The translations under genes were made by a program, and so were the position numbers. DNA of 64,000 bases, taken from assembly GCA_900473685.1 (NCBI GenBank), contig UCNE01000006.1, forward strand, positions 1 through 64,000. Direction: 5' to 3'. Shown in pieces: positions 52,731 through 62,465 of the stretch (within the stretch, counting starts at the first letter, position 1; every line of letters begins with the position of its first letter). The notes beneath the pieces were generated by a model, which was not told where the DNA came from, searched no databases, and saw only the letters and a list, made by a program, of their open reading frames with translations. The DNA is from Hyphomicrobiales bacterium. Lineage in GTDB: Bacteria > Pseudomonadota > Alphaproteobacteria > Rhizobiales > Rhizobiaceae.

Positions 52731-54521
52731 ATGAGCAGTTTCCCATCACCGTTCGGCAGCGACGCCAAGGCAATCCTGGCGGCGATGCAGCGATCACAAG
52801 CGATCATCGAATTTGACCTGCAGGGAAAGATCCTGACGGCCAACGAAAATTTCTGCAAAACACTGGGGTATGACCTTAAGGACATCGTCGGTCAGCACCA
52901 CCGCATGTTTGTCGATCCGGCCGACGCGGCAAGCACGGACTATCGTGACTTCTGGGCACAGCTTGCCCGTGGCGAATTCGATCGCCGCCAGTACAAGCGG
53001 ATCGGAAAGGGTGGCAGGGAAATCTGGATCGAAGCATCCTACAATCCGGTTTTTCGCGGCTCCAAACCCTATAAAGTCGTGAAGTTTGCCACCGACATCA
53101 CAGCTGCCAAACTGAAGAGCGCCGAAGACGCCGGCAAGATCGATGCGATCTCGCGCGCCCAGGCCGTCATCGAGTTCACCCCGAACGGCGACGTCCTGAC
53201 GGCGAACGGGAATTTTCTCTCGACGCTCGGTTATCAACTGTCCGACATACAGGGCAAGCATCACAGCCTGTTCTGCGAGCAGGCCTATAGCCGCAGCGAC
53301 GAATACAGGAATTTCTGGAACAAGCTGCGCAATGGCCAGTTCATCGCCGATGAATTCAAGCGGATCGGCAATGGCGGCAGGGAGGTCTGGATCCAGGCCA
53401 GCTACAATCCGGTTTTCGATTTGAACGGGTCCGTGATGAAGGTGGTAAAATTCGCCACCGATATTACCGGCCGCGTCAACAACAGCCAGGAACTGGCGGC
53501 AGCGATGCGGGAACTGGCCGAGGGCAATCTCGATCAGCACCTGGACAGACCATTCATCCCGGCACTGGAAACGCTCCGCCTCAGCTTCAACGATTCCATC
53601 GACAAGTTGAAAGAGACGATGCGCGCCGTCGGCGCCAATGCGCAGGCAATCGCAGCCGGCTCAGGCGAAATCAGCAGCGCTGCTCAGGATCTTTCGAAGC
53701 GCACCGAGCAACAGGCCGCATCAGTTGAAGAGACTGCGGCAGCGCTGGAGCAGATCACCACGACCGTGGCCGACAGCAGTCGCCGCGCCGAAGAGGCAGG
53801 CACGTTGGTCGCCCAGACCAAGCTCGGCGCCGAACGTTCCAGCGAGGTGGTGAAAAACGCCGTCAAGGCGATGGGCGAGATCGAGAACTCGTCGCGCGAG
53901 ATTTCCAGCATTATCGGGGTGATTGACCAGATCGCCTTCCAGACTAACCTGCTTGCGCTCAATGCAGGTGTCGAGGCGGCGAGGGCGGGCGATGCCGGCA
54001 AGGGGTTTGCCGTGGTGGCGCAGGAAGTGCGCGAACTCGCCCAGCGCTCGGCAACTGCCGCCAAGGAAATCAAAAGCCTGATCACAACGTCAAGCGATCA
54101 GGTCAATAACGGCGTCTCTCTCGTCGGCCAGGCAGGTAACGCCTTGGAGCAAATCCTGACCCAGGTGGATCAGATCAACACCAATGTGACCGCTATTGTA
54201 GAAGGTGCAAAAGAACAGGCGACAGGTTTGAAAGAAATTAACCAGGCTGTGAATACAATGGACCAAGGTACACAGCAGAATGCAGCAATGGTTGAGCAAT
54301 CCACGGCTGCCAGCCACGCCTTGGCAAAGCAAGCGGACGGTCTTTTCAGTCTTCTCAGCCAGTTCAAGGTCGGCGAGGCATCGCAGGGTCGCTTGGCGGC
54401 AGCGCGGCAGGACGCAAAACCGGTCGCTTCCCCGGCCAGAACCATGGTCAGCCGGGTAGCGAAGGCATTTAGTTCAAACGTGGCAGTTGCCGCCAATCGG
54501 GATAGCTGGGAAGAATTTTGA
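52731..54521 (+). CDS. Soluble methyl-accepting chemotaxis protein with two PAS domains
   Basis: 596-residue cytoplasmic chemoreceptor. Two similar PAS domains (about residues 15-125 and 137-247) each contain the same blocks: IIEFDLQGKILTANENF / VIEFTPNGDVLTANGNF and WIEASYNPVF / WIQASYNPVF. A short linker leads to a long coiled-coil signalling domain with the hairpin tip DQIAFQTNLLALNAGVEAARAG. No transmembrane segment or signal is present. The C-terminus ends SWEEF, a CheR/CheB-docking pentapeptide of the x-W-x-x-F type. The PAS domains may bind heme or flavin, so it probably senses oxygen or redox state. cheW starts in the stop codon (TGATG). Confidence 0.92.
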   Translation: MSSFPSPFGSDAKAILAAMQRSQAIIEFDLQGKILTANENFCKTLGYDLKDIVGQHHRMFVDPADAASTDYRDFWAQLARGEFDRRQYKRIGKGGREIWIEASYNPVFRGSKPYKVVKFATDITAAKLKSAEDAGKIDAISRAQAVIEFTPNGDVLTANGNFLSTLGYQLSDIQGKHHSLFCEQAYSRSDEYRNFWNKLRNGQFIADEFKRIGNGGREVWIQASYNPVFDLNGSVMKVVKFATDITGRVNNSQELAAAMRELAEGNLDQHLDRPFIPALETLRLSFNDSIDKLKETMRAVGANAQAIAAGSGEISSAAQDLSKRTEQQAASVEETAAALEQITTTVADSSRRAEEAGTLVAQTKLGAERSSEVVKNAVKAMGEIENSSREISSIIGVIDQIAFQTNLLALNAGVEAARAGDAGKGFAVVAQEVRELAQRSATAAKEIKSLITTSSDQVNNGVSLVGQAGNALEQILTQVDQINTNVTAIVEGAKEQATGLKEINQAVNTMDQGTQQNAAMVEQSTAASHALAKQADGLFSLLSQFKVGEASQGRLAAARQDAKPVASPARTMVSRVAKAFSSNVAVAANRDSWEEF

Positions 54522-55000
54522 TGAACAACACGATCTCTACAGGTACCTTCGGTCACGAAACGCTCGAGATCATCGCCTTCCGTCTTCACGATCAGGAGTT
54601 CTGCGTGAAGACCACGACGATCCGCGAAATCCGCGGCTGGGCACCGTCCACCCCAATCCCACACTCGCCTGCCGATGTTCTCGGCGTGATGAACCTGCGC
54701 GGCACCGTCATCCCGATCATCGACCTCGCCCACAAGCTCGGCATGAAGAGCACGGTTGCCAACGAGCGCAGCGCCATTGTGGTTGCCGAAGTGCACAACA
54801 TGGTCATCGGCCTCGTTGTCGACCGCGTCTCCGACATCCTCACCGTTCGCGGCGACCAGGTTCAGCCGGTCCCGGAAATCACCACATCCTTCGACAAGAG
54901 CTATGCGGAAGGCATCATCGCCAACGAGACCGGCATGATCTGCTTTCTCAATCTTGCCCGCATGTTCAAGGAACGCGAGATGGAAGACGTCGCAGCCTGA
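54521..55000 (+). CDS. cheW: CheW chemotaxis coupling protein
   Basis: 159-residue coupling protein linking chemoreceptors to the CheA kinase. The typical two-barrel fold is visible in LEIIAFRLHDQEFCVKTTTIREIRG (about 14-38), VMNLRGTVIPIIDLA and VIGLVVDRVSDIL. The start codon overlaps the stop of the PAS chemoreceptor (TGATG at 54519), so the two are translationally coupled and probably work as a pair. The in-frame TTG at 54518 is inside the receptor gene. Confidence 0.95.
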   Translation: MNNTISTGTFGHETLEIIAFRLHDQEFCVKTTTIREIRGWAPSTPIPHSPADVLGVMNLRGTVIPIIDLAHKLGMKSTVANERSAIVVAEVHNMVIGLVVDRVSDILTVRGDQVQPVPEITTSFDKSYAEGIIANETGMICFLNLARMFKEREMEDVAA

Positions 55001-55024
55001 TTTCTGCCGCTTCGCTTCGCCATC

Positions 55025-55050
55025 AAAGAGCGGCTCCGGCCGCTCTTTTT
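55025..55050 (+). terminator. Intrinsic terminator after cheW
   Basis: AAAGAGCGGC, loop TCCG, GCCGCTCTTT followed by TT, 25 bases after the cheW stop. Confidence 0.92.
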
Positions 55051-55058
55051 GCGTTTAA

Positions 55059-55565
<507 letters not shown>

Positions 55566-55626
55566 AGGCCGAAGGACACGGGACTGCCCGCCTGGGCGAT
55601 CCCGTGGTCCCAGATAGGAGCGCCGG

Positions 55627-57006
55627 CTAAGGCTTGGCGACAGCCGCCAGCCTGCGATCAAACCCATCCAGAATGCGCTTGACCAGCGCCGGATAATCCT
55701 CGTCGAAATGATGGCCGCCATCAATGGCAATGACTTCGACGCCCGTATCTTTCAGTGTCGGGCAGACATCGTCGTCCTCGTCGGTCCCATAGATGCATTG
55801 CACGAGAGCCGGTTTCATCTTGGTGATATCATCGGCCGGATCACCGTTGCCGTCAGCCGCAGCCGCCCCCAGCCAGCCGAGCACCGAAATCTTGTAATCC
55901 ACCTGATGCGACACAGCGAGCAGCGACACCTGCGCCACCCGGTCCCGGTCCGCTTGTGGCAGCAGATTGTAGGTGCGCGGCACGATATCGGCACCGAACG
56001 AATAACCGATCAGCAGCACATGCTTGACGTTCCAGCGTTTGCCATAGAATGCGATGATGCGATGCAGGTCATCGGCGGTTTCCTGCGGCTGGCGTTCCGA
56101 CCAGAAGTACCGCAGCGAATCGATCCCGACCACCGGCATGCCCTGCTGCTGGAGAACGTCACCAACTTCCTTGTCGATATCGCGCCAGCCGCCATCGCCG
56201 GAATAGACGATCGCCATCGTATCGCGCGTCGGCTTGGCCTCGAGCACCGTCAAGGGCAGGCCGAGTGGATTATCTTCACCTGCCGACGCGGAGACCAGTG
56301 CGGAGAGCGTATCGGAAAATGCCGTCCACATATCGTCATCGGTTTCGGTCACTTCGATATCACTGTGTTTGGCAACCAGGGTATCGACATGGGCGCGGCC
56401 ATCTGCCGGCGCGTCCTTTGTAAACAACACAGTAACCGGATCAGGCAGCGGCCCGTCGGTCAGGCCGTAGACCATCCTGTCACCGACCTTTTTCTTGTCG
56501 GCTGGCGTGCAGAGCTGCTTGCTCAGCGCGATGCCGGCCTCGGGGTCGATGGCCAGTGTCTGCCCGATTGTCGCCGCCGGGGTCTGCGCTGCAATGGCCA
56601 GAGCCAGCGCGCCACCTGCCCCGGCACCGGCAACGATCGGCAGCCGGTAATCATTGTTCTTCGCCGCCCGCTGGACCTGCTGGCTCAGCGCCTCGATGTC
56701 GGACACCATGTAGATGCAGTCGCCATCGTCCTTCGCCAGCGACGCCAGATAAGTCGGGAGGTCGATGCCGATCACCAGGGCTCCGCCGTCGGTCAGGCTT
56801 TTGGCCAGCGTATCTTCCTTGTCAGACCATCCGGCCTTGTCGGAAATCAGCACGACGGCGGCGGCAACGTCGCCGGTGGGCATCAGGATATGGGGCGACG
56901 GGATCATGCCGGTATCGAACGCCGCCGGGTCCTCCGATCGCGCCGGGGATGCCGCAAGGAAAAGGCTGGCTGCAAAGGCGGCCTGACAGAATGTCTTCAA
57001 GATCAT
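55627..57006 (-). CDS. acvB: AcvB/VirJ-type lysyl-phosphatidylglycerol hydrolase
   Basis: 459-residue exported alpha/beta hydrolase. The signal peptide (MILKTFCQAAFAASLFLAAS, cleavage near SPARS) places it in the periplasm. Two hydrolase-like domains: the first (about 30-245) lacks a clear nucleophile (IVAGAGAGGAL), and the second (about 250-450) has MAIVYSGDGGWRDIDKEVG and the nucleophile elbow LIGYSFGADIVP, with a late GGHHFDEDY. AcvB of Agrobacterium is needed for virulence and was shown to hydrolyse lysyl-phosphatidylglycerol. R. tropici AtvA is the homologue. The start overlaps the lpiA stop by four bases (ATGA), so the two genes form the conserved lpiA-acvB operon. Confidence 0.92.
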   Translation of the reverse strand: MILKTFCQAAFAASLFLAASPARSEDPAAFDTGMIPSPHILMPTGDVAAAVVLISDKAGWSDKEDTLAKSLTDGGALVIGIDLPTYLASLAKDDGDCIYMVSDIEALSQQVQRAAKNNDYRLPIVAGAGAGGALALAIAAQTPAATIGQTLAIDPEAGIALSKQLCTPADKKKVGDRMVYGLTDGPLPDPVTVLFTKDAPADGRAHVDTLVAKHSDIEVTETDDDMWTAFSDTLSALVSASAGEDNPLGLPLTVLEAKPTRDTMAIVYSGDGGWRDIDKEVGDVLQQQGMPVVGIDSLRYFWSERQPQETADDLHRIIAFYGKRWNVKHVLLIGYSFGADIVPRTYNLLPQADRDRVAQVSLLAVSHQVDYKISVLGWLGAAAADGNGDPADDITKMKPALVQCIYGTDEDDDVCPTLKDTGVEVIAIDGGHHFDEDYPALVKRILDGFDRRLAAVAKP

Positions 57007-59603
57007 TTCTTCACAATTCCCTTCATACCGCCGCCAATCAGGAATGTTGCATCCATCAGGGCCAGGACAGGATTGATACCACCACCCGCCGCCATGTAGC
57101 GAGGCTGCCAGTGCGGATGGAATTTCGACTTGAAGGCCTTCAGGCCCTTGAAGTTATAGAAGCGTTCGCCGTGTTCGAAAACCGTGCGGCCAACCTTGTC
57201 CCACACCGGCGAGGAACGGCGGCCGGAAAGACCGGCCAGAGGCGCCATGCCGAGATTGAACCGCTTGAAACCCTTGTCGCGCAGATATTCCATCAGCGAG
57301 ACAAACAGAAAATCCATCGAGCCTTTCGGCGCATCCGGCAGGAAGCGCATGAGATCGATGGTCCCTTCTTCGCGCACATCCGTCACCAGGATATTGGCGA
57401 AGGCAACGATTTGTCCGTTCAACCGCAAAACCCCAACCGGTTGGGCGGTAATATAATCCGGATTGAATGCCCCCAGCGAAAAGCCCTTTTCCTTGGCGCG
57501 ATGATGGGCAAGCCAGGCATCGGAAACGGCCACGAGATCGCCCATGATCGCCGGAACATCCTCGGGCTCGATAACGGCAAACTCAAGTCCATCGCGTTGC
57601 GCGCGGCTAACCGTCTGGCGAAGCGTGGCCCACTTGCCGCCTTTGAGCTCGAAGGTGGTGAGGTCGGCCGTGGCCAGTTCGCCAAGACGGAACGCCCGCA
57701 GGCCCGCATCCGCATAGTAAGAAAGCCCTGCCGGTGAGACCTGATAGAAAACCGGGCGGCAGCCGCAGGAACGGGCCTCCTCGATGAACCGCCAGATCAG
57801 GTCTGGCCACGCATCACGTGGGCCGACAGGATCGAACAACGCAATCCAGGACCGCGCCTGGCGGCCATACATGATGAATGCGCGGCCATCGGTTGAAAAC
57901 ATCAGGCTCTTGTCGCCCATCCGCACAAGATTGGCGTCCGACATATCCTGCGCGTTGGCGATGGCTATCGCCTTGTCGATGTCTTCGCTGGAAGACGCTT
58001 CTCTTGCGCCTTTGGCGGGCCGCAACAGGCTCCAGAGTGCCGCAGCCCCGGAGAAAATCGTCAAGCCGAGCACGGCGCGCAGGCCGCGCGGCGCCTCCTC
58101 CGACAGCTCGAACTGCCACCAGAGCGTATTGCTGTATTCGACGTCGCGGTAAACGAACAGCAAGACGATGACGGCGAAAGCACATAGCGCCAGCATCGCC
58201 GTCAGCCATGGCAGCGTCAGCCGCTCATTCGACAGGTTTGCCGGCCGGTTGAAAAGCCGGTGTGTGGCAAGCAGGCTGACAATGAAGAAGGCCAGAAGGC
58301 TCGCCTCGATCAGCGCAACCGCCTTGAGGAGAGAAAACAACAGCGCGATGACGGCAACGATCAGCGCCGCCCACCAGGCACTGTCCAGCCGCCGTGCCAG
58401 GCCGCGTGCGACAATGACGAGAACCAGGCCGAGCAGGCTTGCCAGGAAATGCGTGCCTTCGATGATCGGTAGCGGCACATAATCAGAGAGGAAAGCCAGA
58501 TTGTCATCCGGCGTCGGAGTGACGCTCGAAAACACCAGCATGGCAGCCAGAATAAGCGCCAGCGTTGCCAAGAGAAGCGGCGTTAGCCGGCCCGCGACGC
58601 GGCGCAGGCTGGAACCGACCGGCTTGCGGTAGAGGCTACGCAGTTCGGCACCGATGACGAAGATGACGGCCAGAAGCAGCGGCAGGACATGGTAGATCAG
58701 GCGGTAGAGGACCAGCGCACCCAGCACCGTATCGACATCCACAGCCTGACCGAGCGCTGCGACGATCACCGTTTCAAAAACGCCGAGACCGGCCGGCACA
58801 TGGCTGAGAACGCCGAGCCCGACGGCCACCGCATAAATGGCAAGAAACGCCGGCCAGCCGATGACGCCATCAGGCAGCAGCACGTAAAGCACGGAGGCCG
58901 AGGCGGCGAGGTCGAGAACGGTGACAAGGAACTGCCGCGACGCCGTGCGTGAATCGGGAATGCGCAGAGAAAAGCGCCCGAGCTGCAAGGCCCGGCCATT
59001 GCGCCCAGCCACCATCAAAGCCAGCAGAACAGTCAGGATCACCACCGCAATGGTGCGCAGCGCCGGTGAACTCATTCCCACCAGTGGTGCCACTTCCGGG
59101 GCGATCATCAACAGGCTGAGAGCCGCAACGCTCGCAAGCCCAAGCCCGAAAGCAAGCGTAACGAAGGCGATGACGGCGCCAATTTCTTCCGGCTTCAGGC
59201 CGAGGCGGGAATAGGCGCGATAGCGGATGGCGCCGCCGCTCAAGGGACCGAACCCTGCCGTATTGCCGACCGCATAGGCAGCCGATGCCGTCAACGCCAC
59301 GTCGGCATAGGGCAGACGGCGCTTGAGATAGATCAACGCCCCGACATCGTAGAAGGTCAGGGCAAAGAAGCTTAAGCACGTAAAACCGATGGCAAGGGCG
59401 ATGGACGTATTGCTGGTGTTGGCCAGCGCCGCCATCACGTCTTCGTAGCGAACTTCACTGGTCAAATGGAAGATCGCATAGCCTGCAAGGGCAAGGATGA
59501 GGATTGTGGCGATCGCGGTCAGCAGCCGGCCCTGAAGCCACACTCGCTGAACCAGGACCTGAGCACCATCGGGCTCATCGTTTCTATCGGCTGGATTGGA
59601 CAT
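57003..59603 (-). CDS. lpiA: Lysyl-phosphatidylglycerol synthetase/flippase (LpiA/MprF)
   Basis: 866-residue inner-membrane protein of the MprF family. The N-terminal half has 12-14 hydrophobic helices (flippase domain) with GFGPLSGGAIRYRAYSRLG and SHVPAGLGVFETVIVAALG. The C-terminal part (about 540-866) is the aminoacyl-transferase domain: MYGRQARSWIALFDPVGPR, WRFIEEARSCGCRPVFYQV and MDFLFVSLMEYLRDKGFKR, then NFKGLKAFKSKFHPHWQPRYM. It adds Lys from tRNA to phosphatidylglycerol and exposes the lipid, giving resistance to cationic peptides. In R. tropici lpiA is acid-induced. The divergent intergenic region to the ion channel (59604-59828) is AT-rich and should hold its promoter. Confidence 0.95.
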   Translation of the reverse strand: MSNPADRNDEPDGAQVLVQRVWLQGRLLTAIATILILALAGYAIFHLTSEVRYEDVMAALANTSNTSIALAIGFTCLSFFALTFYDVGALIYLKRRLPYADVALTASAAYAVGNTAGFGPLSGGAIRYRAYSRLGLKPEEIGAVIAFVTLAFGLGLASVAALSLLMIAPEVAPLVGMSSPALRTIAVVILTVLLALMVAGRNGRALQLGRFSLRIPDSRTASRQFLVTVLDLAASASVLYVLLPDGVIGWPAFLAIYAVAVGLGVLSHVPAGLGVFETVIVAALGQAVDVDTVLGALVLYRLIYHVLPLLLAVIFVIGAELRSLYRKPVGSSLRRVAGRLTPLLLATLALILAAMLVFSSVTPTPDDNLAFLSDYVPLPIIEGTHFLASLLGLVLVIVARGLARRLDSAWWAALIVAVIALLFSLLKAVALIEASLLAFFIVSLLATHRLFNRPANLSNERLTLPWLTAMLALCAFAVIVLLFVYRDVEYSNTLWWQFELSEEAPRGLRAVLGLTIFSGAAALWSLLRPAKGAREASSSEDIDKAIAIANAQDMSDANLVRMGDKSLMFSTDGRAFIMYGRQARSWIALFDPVGPRDAWPDLIWRFIEEARSCGCRPVFYQVSPAGLSYYADAGLRAFRLGELATADLTTFELKGGKWATLRQTVSRAQRDGLEFAVIEPEDVPAIMGDLVAVSDAWLAHHRAKEKGFSLGAFNPDYITAQPVGVLRLNGQIVAFANILVTDVREEGTIDLMRFLPDAPKGSMDFLFVSLMEYLRDKGFKRFNLGMAPLAGLSGRRSSPVWDKVGRTVFEHGERFYNFKGLKAFKSKFHPHWQPRYMAAGGGINPVLALMDATFLIGGGMKGIVKK

Positions 59604-59828
59604 GGAGCACCTGGAGGGGCAGTTCAGACAGAAGGTTCATCTGACGATATACATCCTGCGACAGCTAAATAAAGTGAACTTAATGTAATCTTCAAACACC
59701 CGATTCCAGCCTTTTTTGTGCTCGCGCTGTGGACACGGTGAAATTGCAATACAACCACGGCGGGGCAATCACGCATCATCCGATCCGTCAGCATTGACCG
59801 CCTTGCCGCACCAGCCTATTTCAACGTC

Positions 59829-60629
59829 ATGACAGAGCAGACTGAAAAACCGGAAGAACCTCCATTCCATGCCCTGCGCTGCAAGTTGCGCGCGCTTTAT
59901 CTGGGCACCAGCGCCAGGGCGATCCGGTTCCAGATCACCATGGCGATCATCGATCTTGCCATCATCATCTTCTTCCTCGTCGGCCCTTATTTCGCTGCTG
60001 GCGACACCTACCTCATCATCGACTATGCGATCGCTGCGCTGATCGCTTTCGAGCTCGGCGCGCGAGCGCTGATCGCCTCAAGCTTCCGGCGCTGGCTGAC
60101 GCGGCCGATGACCTGGGTCGACATCGCCATCCTGGCGACGCTGCTGTTTCCGGCGCAATTCTCCAACTTCGCGTTCCTGCGTGCCCTTCGCATCTGGTCG
60201 CTTGGCCAGAGCAAGGTGTTCACGCTGCTGATCAAGCGGGCTGGCTATGCCGAATGGGAAGAGGTCATCCGCGCCTGCATCAATTTCGTGACCTTCCTGT
60301 TCCTCGTCACCGGCTTCGTCTACACCGCGTTCTTCTATCATCAGGCGGCCGGCGTCGAAGGGTTTGTCGATGCCCTCTATTTCACCGTCGCCACCATCAC
60401 GACGACGGGCTTTGGTGACATCACCCTGCCCGGCACGCTGGGCAAGCTGACCTCGATCGTGACGATGATCTTCGGCATCTCGCTGTTCGTGCGGCTGGCG
60501 CAGGCGATCGTGCGCCCGCTCAAGGTCGTCTTCCCCTGTCCGCAATGCGGCTTGCAACGCCATGACGCCAATGCCGTCCACTGCAAGGCCTGCGGTCACG
60601 TCCTCAACATTCCCGACGAGGGAAACTGA
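59829..60629 (+). CDS. Voltage-gated-like potassium channel with C-terminal zinc ribbon
   Basis: 266-residue six-helix ion channel. S1-S4-like helices occupy about residues 35-145, with an Arg-containing S4 (FLRALRIWSLGQSK). The pore loop carries the K+ filter TITTTGFGDITLPGTL (about 190-205) and S6 follows. The C-terminal 35 residues form a zinc ribbon, CPQCGLQRHDANAVHCKACGHVL, with four Cys, an unusual appendage for this channel type. A K+ channel of the inner membrane, divergent from lpiA. No Shine-Dalgarno is visible before the ATG at 59829, so initiation may be leaderless or weak. Confidence 0.88.
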   Translation: MTEQTEKPEEPPFHALRCKLRALYLGTSARAIRFQITMAIIDLAIIIFFLVGPYFAAGDTYLIIDYAIAALIAFELGARALIASSFRRWLTRPMTWVDIAILATLLFPAQFSNFAFLRALRIWSLGQSKVFTLLIKRAGYAEWEEVIRACINFVTFLFLVTGFVYTAFFYHQAAGVEGFVDALYFTVATITTTGFGDITLPGTLGKLTSIVTMIFGISLFVRLAQAIVRPLKVVFPCPQCGLQRHDANAVHCKACGHVLNIPDEGN

Positions 60630-60735
60630 GCTTTCCCTTTGGCTCGACCGGTCCGGAAGCGACCAAATTTGGCCTTCGCACCAAACCACACCGAGTGCTA
60701 ATATTCCCGCGGGGCAACACCTTGGGGGAAGAGAC

Positions 60736-61134
60736 ATGCCACGCATCGCAAAGCTCTATTTTCGCACCGCCATCATTTTCCTGATCATCGGCATTGCCAT
60801 GGGCCTGACCATGGCCATCTCGCAGGATCACAGCGCCATCGGCGCACATGCCCATGCCAACCTGCTCGGTTGGGTGACAATGGCTATCTTTGGCGGATAT
60901 CACGCGCTGAACCCTGCCAAGGCGGAACGGCGGATCGCCATGATCCAGTACATGGTCTACACGACCGGCGTCGCCCTGATGGTTCCGGCACTCTACCTCA
61001 TGCTCACCGGAAACCCGGCGATGGAGCCGGTTGTGGCGATTGCTTCACTGATCACCTTCGCGGGCGTCCTGCTGTTTGCAGTGATCATCTTCAGCGGCGA
61101 AACGGCACCTCGTCCGGCGACTGCCGCACAGTAA
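60736..61134 (+). CDS. Small four-helix membrane protein with conserved histidines
   Basis: 132-residue membrane protein with four hydrophobic helices. The start at 60736 follows GGGGGAAGAG. Helix 2 and its flanks contain SAIGAHAHANLLGWVTMAIFGGY, then HALNP, four His in a pattern resembling a heme- or copper-binding region of heme-copper oxidase subunit I, although the protein is far too short to be one. No family name can be given with confidence. It lies 106 bases after the K+ channel, on the same strand. Confidence 0.72.
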   Translation: MPRIAKLYFRTAIIFLIIGIAMGLTMAISQDHSAIGAHAHANLLGWVTMAIFGGYHALNPAKAERRIAMIQYMVYTTGVALMVPALYLMLTGNPAMEPVVAIASLITFAGVLLFAVIIFSGETAPRPATAAQ

Positions 61135-61592
61135 ACTGTTCCGGTTTCAAACGCGTCCTGCGCCACCTATACTCGCGGCGGCTGGCGCAGCCGCGTCAAA
61201 ACTTGCCGCCAGGCTGGACGCCGGGATCAAAACACCGCGATGACGTCACCAATCCTGGGCTGGCGTCTGACCAGGCCGTTGAAAAGACACTTGGCAGTGC
61301 GGCGGTATTGCCAGATGCACAAGCGCGAACCCATCGTCTTTTCTTGCAGCGAACTCCCGGCCGCCGCGGGATCGTATGGCTTCTTTCATTTTATACCTTG
61401 ATATGTCTGTTTTTTATCGACAAATACCTATCGCTTGGATGAGGCGATCGGCTGAGGAACAAAACGTCTCCGCGATCCTGCCAGGAACCTATGCCAGGAT
61501 GGGCTTGGCACAGATGAGAAACGCCGGATGGGCAAGGCATATGGGCTGCTGATGTCTCAGGCCGGTGAAAACTGCGGAGTTCAGGTTTCGGC
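61135..61592. other. Intergenic, no supported gene
   Basis: 458 bases between the histidine membrane protein and the membrane-anchored protein. Short open frames on both strands lack ribosome sites. A hairpin ATCCTG...CAGGAT lies near 61477-61502, and AT-rich DNA around 61385-61430 could be promoter DNA. Nothing else seen. Confidence 0.45.
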
Positions 61593-62465
61593 ATGAATGT
61601 GCAGCGGAAGAGCCGATCCGGAAAGATATTCTTCCTCATCGCAGTCGGGCTGGTCTTTGCCGGCATCCTGGCGACGGTCCTGCTTGCCAACAGCCACCGC
61701 AATCTCGATCTGCTGCTGACCTATCTTGGATATCCCAATCTCATTCCGCAGACAGAACCCGCACAACAGCAGATAAAGATAACCCAAAGCAGGAGCATAC
61801 GGATGCCGCCGGCACGCATGGTCCTGCCCATCTATGCCTTTAACGACCTCAGAAGCCCCGAACAGCACTTCATCCGCCTGATCCAGAGCGCCCCGCTGAC
61901 CCTATGCGAGCAACTGCGGGACGGTGGTTTCGGTGAATTGGCCTGGACCATCAGCCGCGCCAACAAGGACAATTGGGAATGTTCTTCCTCGGTCGAGCTT
62001 CCGGCCTCCAGTGCTCCTGAACAATCCTCACTCTTCATCGTCATTAAGGGCGACGGCGAAAACCGCGTCACCTCCTTCCGCATCAAGCTGAATATCGAGA
62101 ACGCGGCCGATACGGCCAAGGTCTCCGAACTCGCCGGGGAGGCCGCAAATATCTTCCTGCGTCAGGTTCGCTGGGGCAACCCGGACGAGATAATCGGCAA
62201 GATCCATGCACTCGAGCCGTTCGACCTCCGCAATTTCGGCAGCCGCATCCAGTTCAAGAAAGAATTCGGCGAAACCCCACGCTACAATTTCCTCGCCAAT
62301 CAGATCAGCGCGCCGGGCAAGAAGATGCCGGGAGATCTGTTTTTCGACCGGAGCAAGTGGTTTCCGCTGACCGGAAGCGACGGCCTGCCGATGGTGGATG
62401 GCATGATGGCCGGCGAAAGTGCTGGCGGACTCCCCCTCACGGATCCCGGCGATCCGGCACCGTAA
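61593..62465 (+). CDS. Membrane-anchored protein of unknown function
   Basis: 290-residue protein with one N-terminal membrane segment (IFFLIAVGLVFAGILATVLL, about residues 12-31) and a large periplasmic part. A conserved-looking Cys pair lies in LTLCEQLRD and DNWECSSSVELPAS. SLFIVIKGDGENRVTSFRIK and ANIFLRQVRWGNPDEI suggest a compact alpha/beta domain, followed by a proline/glycine-rich tail. It resembles an uncharacterised rhizobial family (DUF6030-like), but I am not certain. It lies 349 bases upstream of a sugar-phosphate transferase on the same strand, so a surface-polysaccharide role is possible. Confidence 0.7.
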   Translation: MNVQRKSRSGKIFFLIAVGLVFAGILATVLLANSHRNLDLLLTYLGYPNLIPQTEPAQQQIKITQSRSIRMPPARMVLPIYAFNDLRSPEQHFIRLIQSAPLTLCEQLRDGGFGELAWTISRANKDNWECSSSVELPASSAPEQSSLFIVIKGDGENRVTSFRIKLNIENAADTAKVSELAGEAANIFLRQVRWGNPDEIIGKIHALEPFDLRNFGSRIQFKKEFGETPRYNFLANQISAPGKKMPGDLFFDRSKWFPLTGSDGLPMVDGMMAGESAGGLPLTDPGDPAP

